Source of the DNA: Gavia stellata
Lineage: Eukaryota > Chordata > Aves > Gaviiformes > Gaviidae
Assembly: GCF_030936135.1 (NCBI RefSeq)
Contig: NC_082596.1
Coordinates: forward strand, 76,848,888-76,912,887
Direction: 5' to 3'
Length of the DNA: 64,000 nucleotides
Shown: positions 11,021 through 64,000 of the stretch, one piece after another
How the letters are laid out: each line of letters starts with the position of its first letter
Numbering within the stretch: the stretch's first letter is position 1
Notes under the pieces: generated by a model
Databases searched by the model: none
What the model was told of the DNA's origin: nothing
The model's input: the letters and a program-made list of their open reading frames with translations, nothing else
Made by a program: the position numbers and the translations under genes

Positions 11021-14000
11021 GTAAGTAACAGTCTTTGTTCTTAAAGCTTTGTAGTTATTGAATTCAAGTAGGTATATTTGAATTAATGCAACAATTGGTT
11101 ACTTAACTGTGGGAGCTTGGCTAATAAACAGCCAGCCTGTGTTATTTAGGGATAAAATAACCTTTTTAACCTAAGTTTGCACAAGGTAGTGTGCATCTCT
11201 CATTTTGTGTTTGCTTATTTTTACATATGATATACGTCAGCTATAACTGTTTACGTACATTTCTGCAAAATCCCATGTATCCAAAAGTTTATATCTTGTC
11301 TTTCCAAGTGCAACAGTTCTGAACAACCAAGCAGACCTCGAGGAATTCTCTGCCAAATATTTTGAATAATAAAATTTTAATGATAAATTCAATGCATGAC
11401 TTTTTAGGGTGAGGTTTTCCTCAGAAATAACCCTTTCCCATCACTGTAATAAGACCTCAGAAGGGAAAATTACTAAGTTGCAGACCCTGTGCCAGTGACA
11501 GCAATGAATAAAACCAGCAAATTCTAACTGGAAAATGAAATTTTTAAGTGAAATGTAGGGCCTGTAACATATATACCTAATTCTTGGCTTGTGCAAAGGT
11601 AGAAGTACGGAGTAGATGTAGTTCCTTTTTACTCATGCTGAAATAAAATTCATCCTACAGCCCGTATTCAGGCAATACTCCTATTGCCAGTAGTAGAAGT
11701 TTAGCTTAACAGTAGCAACAGCTGCAAAAACCTTCAGCTTGTTGGGTTCAATAGCAGAAAGTCCTCATGGTTTCAGTGGTGTCACTGTAGCACCACAAGC
11801 CTTTAAATTACATTATATTCTGCAACAATCAGTTGGAAGAATAGAAAGTGCACTTGTCTCATTTATTGGAAAGATACACAGTTATTACTTTTTTTGAGCC
11901 AGTGCAGCTATCAGTTTAAGGTGCTATTAAGCGTCTGTGCAGCCTTCCTTTCTGTATTTAATAATAGGAGCTGCTAAAAGATTTTATTATGTTAGAAGTT
12001 TTTTATTTTACTTTGATGAACTGGTAAACAGGCACTCATTAAATTATAATACGTCAAATATATCTCTTTCCTCATTTGTTCTCTTTTTCCTCTTTTTTCC
12101 CCTTTTTCCTCTTTTTTTTTCTCTTCTTCATAACAAATTTCCTGGTTGTATTTAGATATTTTTTATATTTATATTTAGTTAATGCAAAAAACCAGATTCT
12201 AAAATTATGGACAATACTTTCTAACAGAAGTAATGAATAAGCTGGATGTTATCTACATAAAATCATACCTATAAATGTATGTAATACTTAATTGTGCATA
12301 AACTGCTCATTTGTATGGTTCAGTTTTAAATAAAGTAGAAAATGGTTTGCAGACTAACATTATACTGAATATACAATCTAAAGCCTAACAACAGTTTTTG
12401 GTAACTTCACTAAAATAAAATGTTGCCATGTTCTAATTTCAATGCACTGAGGTAGAAGGAGTAGTTCAAACAAAGCAGCAAAGGATATATCAGCTTTAGA
12501 TTGTGTAGCGTACTTGTCCTGTGACAAATTCCAGCAAAATTGACAAGCAAAGAGTTTATATATGAATAAAAACCAAAAGATACATTGATAAAATTTAAAG
12601 TTTAACGTGATTGTTCTTATTTTCACCTAAAGTTAAGAGCAAAACTCAGTCTTCTCCAGTAAAGTAGGACTTGATCTGAAGAAGTATCCATTGATTCTTG
12701 CTGGCAACAAAAGTACTCAGACATAATACATGTTTGCTAAAATTGTGTTTTATCCATCAAAGTGAGGCTGTTGATGAATTTGAATACAGGCTGTGCTTAC
12801 AAAACGGTAGAGGTTGATAATTAGGCAGGGTGCCTCCTGAGAAGCTGTGCTCTCCTCACTTAGGGTTCAGCTGGCAGGTGTTGAATATGCTGAAATTCAT
12901 CCTGGGACGTGTGGGATCCCTGAGAGCATGGAGCCTTTATCGCTCTTTATGGGCCTTCAAGAAAATAGACCACTGTTAAATACTTTAGAGAGAGGCTCAG
13001 TTTCTCCGAAATTTCCATTTAGTTTCGGAAACTTGGTCTGCATTATTTTGCAGTTGGAGTCCCTTCAACTTAAGTGGATATTTCGAGTACACACAGATTG
13101 TAACACTCAGTCCTTCAGAAAATATAGATGCTCTCAAACAGTGTTTTCATTTTAGACCCTAAGGGCTGAGTTGTCTGAGGTATTTTGCTTCTTAGAAAAT
13201 CACATTCTATATTTTTAAAACATACCAGCATAGACAGAAGGTGTCTCTCTATGTATTGTGTTGTTGCATTGTACACGTGTTGTATATGCATGTGAGAGGT
13301 AGAAGACAGAAATATTCTGTACCGGTAGAGAGGTGAAGTAATTTGCATTTTTATAGTACTAACTGGTAAGCGTTACAACTGTCAGATATTCAGTCTACTG
13401 GATGTGGTTTTCCATCATAAGTAATACTTTCACGCAGGTGAAGTGAAATCTATAGTGAACAGTTGAGGAAGAGAATAAAAATAGGGATGAGAGTGTAAAT
13501 GGGTCTTGTCACTCACAGAAGAACAGATATAAAATAGGAGGTGAAAAGGAAAATTCAAATGACCACTGTGTTCCTGCAAGGAATATGCCTTCACAGTTCT
13601 GGTGAGATATGTGTATTACAGTAGGTAAGGAATTTTCAGGCAAGGACTTTTAGGAAAGAAGATGCATGGATACATAAAAATAGATAGATGTTTAGATAGA
13701 TTTTAATTTCTCAGTATTGTCTTTGGGGGTAAGAAGAATGAAATACTTTGCTTAAGATTGAAGCAGATTGAGGTATTTCACTGGATCAAACTGAATTGAA
13801 AGTTCATTAGAGGTTAACTAGATACTAGTTTATATCAATTTATAACACTGCAGCAACTATGGCAGATTTGGGATGGATGGTTCATCCTCCCATTCTTTAT
13901 GCTTAAGTTTCCTGGTTCAGTTACCTCTCCCATGCAAAACAGTGGGTTTCCCCTGTAATTTAATTCTTTATCTTGAATTTTGAGAATGCTATTGCAACAG

Positions 14001-15995
14001 TGATTTATGGCAGAAGTAGTGCAGCCAAAACAATGTTAGGATGAACCAGTGGACGCCTAGTTCTTGGGAACTACTATAGTTAGCAAATAACAAGATCTCA
14101 GTGATTATCTAAAATGTGTATTCTGTCAAACAGTTGACAAATTTCAGTTCCACGGTCATAGGCTGAAACCACAGAATGTGTACCTGAAGTTTAGCTATAA
14201 ATTTTATTTGCTTATCCTGATATCCAAAAAGAACTTTGTCAAAACTGCTAATAATAAAAAGGACAATAAATTATATCAGCATACTATATAGGAACAAGAT
14301 GATGCAACTATTACTTGGAATAGAAAGAAATTTCAGATACAAAAAAATCTAGGTAGTAGAAAAATGGTCACAAGCTATAAAACATAGTATATATGTTGTG
14401 GTAATATGATAAAGTAAATTTACTTTTGTCTGTGTGTTTGTGAGCTGTTTTGAGCTTACACATGGTGCTATTTAATTTATGCCATTTGATTTACATTTTG
14501 GAAAAAGACCAAGTGATCCACAGAAGCCAGGAATGATACCATATATTTGAATGATACAAAGTAAAGCTAGAGACTAGCATAGTGGTGCTCTTACCTGTTC
14601 TGACATTGTACTGACAGTTCATTGGACCTGCAGACACTGAATGAGATGTTCAGCTGAACTGATCCATGTGTAAAAGTCCATAGGAATAACTGTAACTCAG
14701 TGGTGAGCAACAGTGGTGCTAGAAACACCAAATCCTCAAGTTCTGAGTCAGTTCAGTCTCAGTCAACTCCCACTAATTTGGTGGTCATGGGTTAAATTCT
14801 TATTTTCACAGCTTTCATCTCTGAAGCCAGAGAAAAAAAATAACAGATTACCACGTGCAAGTTCTTTAGAGCATGCTATAGCAATGAACTAATGAATGAA
14901 GTGGCATAAAAGAAATAATGATGGCATAAGTTAAGAGTTAAGTTTTGAAAAAGAAGTGAAACAGTGCAATATTTAGATTTCTTCTGGCAAAAATATCTAA
15001 ACGAAAGAACTGAGACTTGGGGTTTAATTAGATTGCTGCCACAGAGATACATATTGATTGCTGTAGTTCATGCTGACTCATTTAGAAAGTTTATTAAAAT
15101 TTTGAACTCTGATCAAAGATGTGTTAAATGAAAATGCACATAAGATTTGGGGGGTATTGAAGAAATGGAAGTAAAGGAGTAGACACAAAACCGCTTGCTT
15201 AAATACAGTCTTTCAAAGGGGAGATGACACACAAAGCTGCCCATCAGAATCCTCTGAGAACCGTAATGACTACTGGTAATGCTTTTATGGCAACTTAGTA
15301 GCAAGATCTGAGAAAGGTCCTAATTCCCCTTTCAGAAAGGCATAGAGAGAGCCAAATAAACACTTATATGGTGGTTAAAGGGAGTAATGTAACTCTAAGA
15401 AAATAGCAACAAGAACAGCTACTCTCTGGGGGGCTAGAAGTCCCTACTGTGCAGATCCTTGGTTTCCTGAGTGGTTCATGACCTACAGCAGCACCCTGCC
15501 TTCTTAAATAGCAGCAGCAGCTGCTCAGCACAAATCCCAGATCCTCTGTGATTATTATAGCTTGTTATTATAGATCATAGTAGAAACACACAGCATGCTA
15601 TTTCTTTAGACCTCTCTTTATAAGGCAGGAGGGAGTTGATTATGTGCCACACAACAGTGCCACATCCTTGTGTCAACCAGCAGCAGTAGGGATTAAATCT
15701 GTGATTTCTGAATTTTCATCGATGTGCCTCTACTGCTCTTCCGTGCTAAAGATACAGCCTATCTGTATTAACCTAATCTACATCATGACCTAGGCATCAA
15801 AGATTTACCAGTGTGATTTACTTCTATACAATGTCCACTGGAGTGGGCACTGTATGGGCATTGGCCTAATATGCAGAAATAAAAGAGCATATGGTCTTTT
15901 CAAAAAAGCCATGAGTCATCCTGTAAATCATCTGAATAACAGGTTTAAAACTAGTAATATTTTCTTTCAAAAGTTACTTTTTTTTTTTTTTTTAG
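11021..15995 (+). other. DDC intron 1 (proposed)
   Basis: This AT-rich intron runs from the donor GTAAGT to an acceptor formed by a run of 16 T followed by AG. A T/C-rich tract occupies 12064-12129. I see no transposon, RNA gene or conserved exon; the short open frames here look like chance. Confidence 0.6.
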
Positions 15996-16032
15996 GGTTT
16001 TTCTGATAATAAATCCTAAACTCTTGATACCC

Positions 16033-63186
<47,154 letters not shown>

Positions 63187-64000
63187 CAGCAGTGAAGTAG
63201 CAATGGGGAGGAGGTAATTAACTGTTTTCTTTGTGTTGCCAAGTTTTATTTTAGGGGCAGGTGGGAAAGTCAAATTATGAAGGAAAAGAATACAAAACCT
63301 GTTGTTATATAGCCCAGCTGCAGTAGCAAAATTCTTGCCAGCAAGTTGTGTTGTAACCTTAGTCATTCCTTCTCTGTACTGTAGTTTCATCTTGCCTGTT
63401 TCCAGGATGCATATAGCCATGGGGGCTCGAGCCATCATTTCTTACCACTTTGTAATCAAGAGCATTTAATGAACCAGGCAATGGAAATGGAATGGTTAGT
63501 GCTCCCTCCGTTGTCCCCATTAATCTCTAGCACACCCACTGCTTTCTTCACAGATGAAACTGTGAGCTGTTATAACCAATTAATTTAGCATTACTATGAC
63601 TTCAGAAAGAATCTCAGTTGGGGGAAGTTCAGTAACCTGGTTACAACACTGTTCAGGTCCTATCTAAACAGGCATGCACAAATGTTGTCATCATTTGGAG
63701 CACTATCATGTCATGACACACTTGCTGCAGTAATTTTGTAAATGAAGTTAGGACTTCAGGACTTCCTTCATTACATAGCCAGATCAGTGGGGAGTGAGCA
63801 CTAAATGAATGCTAACCATCCTTATGGCAGGTTCTCTACTTTCTTCTAAAGGGTTTGCTTTTAAAACAGCCATTTTGTCAAATCTCAGCAAATAGGTTAT
63901 GCTGGCTATTGGTTTTCACTTTGATCATTCATAATGAGGCCTCTTAAAAGCTCCTTCTTAAGAGTTTTGTCAAAAGCCATGTCCTACCTGGTATACTATA
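63187..64000 (+). other. 3' flank: start of the 3'UTR, then intron or further UTR
   Basis: The remaining 814 bases show no canonical poly(A) signal on the plus strand and no coding similarity. They are either a long 3'UTR continuing past the window or, if the donor-like site at 63214 is used, the last intron. Confidence 0.5.

Overview
The window is vertebrate nuclear DNA, almost certainly from a bird. It is AT-rich, carries one gene split into many small exons, and contains three 5'-truncated chicken-repeat-1 (CR1) LINE copies, one still ending in the CR1-type octamer repeat. It also holds a 1.1 kb LTR of a kind I recognise from bird genomes. The bird order cannot be decided from the sequence. 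There is no operon, plasmid, phage or CRISPR structure.

Layout. Positions 1 to about 10.6 kb are intergenic. They hold a minus-strand LTR (about 1199-2340), a plus-strand CR1 fragment (2518-3219), an unidentified stretch with internal duplication (about 4800-5400) and a minus-strand CR1 fragment (7900-8735). No protein-coding gene is visible there. Around 10.6-11.0 kb lies a candidate promoter with two TATA-like motifs and a purine-rich non-coding first exon ending at a strong splice donor. From there to 63186 the plus strand is one gene, DDC (aromatic L-amino acid decarboxylase, DOPA decarboxylase). A third CR1 copy (17692-19060, minus) sits in its second intron.

The DDC coding sequence was rebuilt exon by exon. 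It has 13 coding exons, every intron begins with GT and ends with AG, and all phases are compatible. The total is 1458 nt, or 485 residues plus stop. Numbering aligns without a gap to the 480-residue human enzyme up to the C-terminal tail, so the PLP lysine falls at Lys303, the ring-stacking histidine at His192, the PLP-nitrogen aspartate at Asp271 and the catalytic-loop tyrosine at Tyr332. The enzyme converts L-DOPA to dopamine and 5-hydroxytryptophan to serotonin.

Points most worth a second look are: Ala instead of Thr at position 82 of the substrate pocket; a 20-nt microexon (exon 11); a last coding exon with no poly(A) signal but a splice-donor-like site just after the stop, suggesting a 3'UTR exon beyond the window; the octamer-punctuated repeat array inside the LTR; and the internally deleted CR1 copy joining endonuclease to late reverse-transcriptase sequence. 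I found no convincing new biological system.
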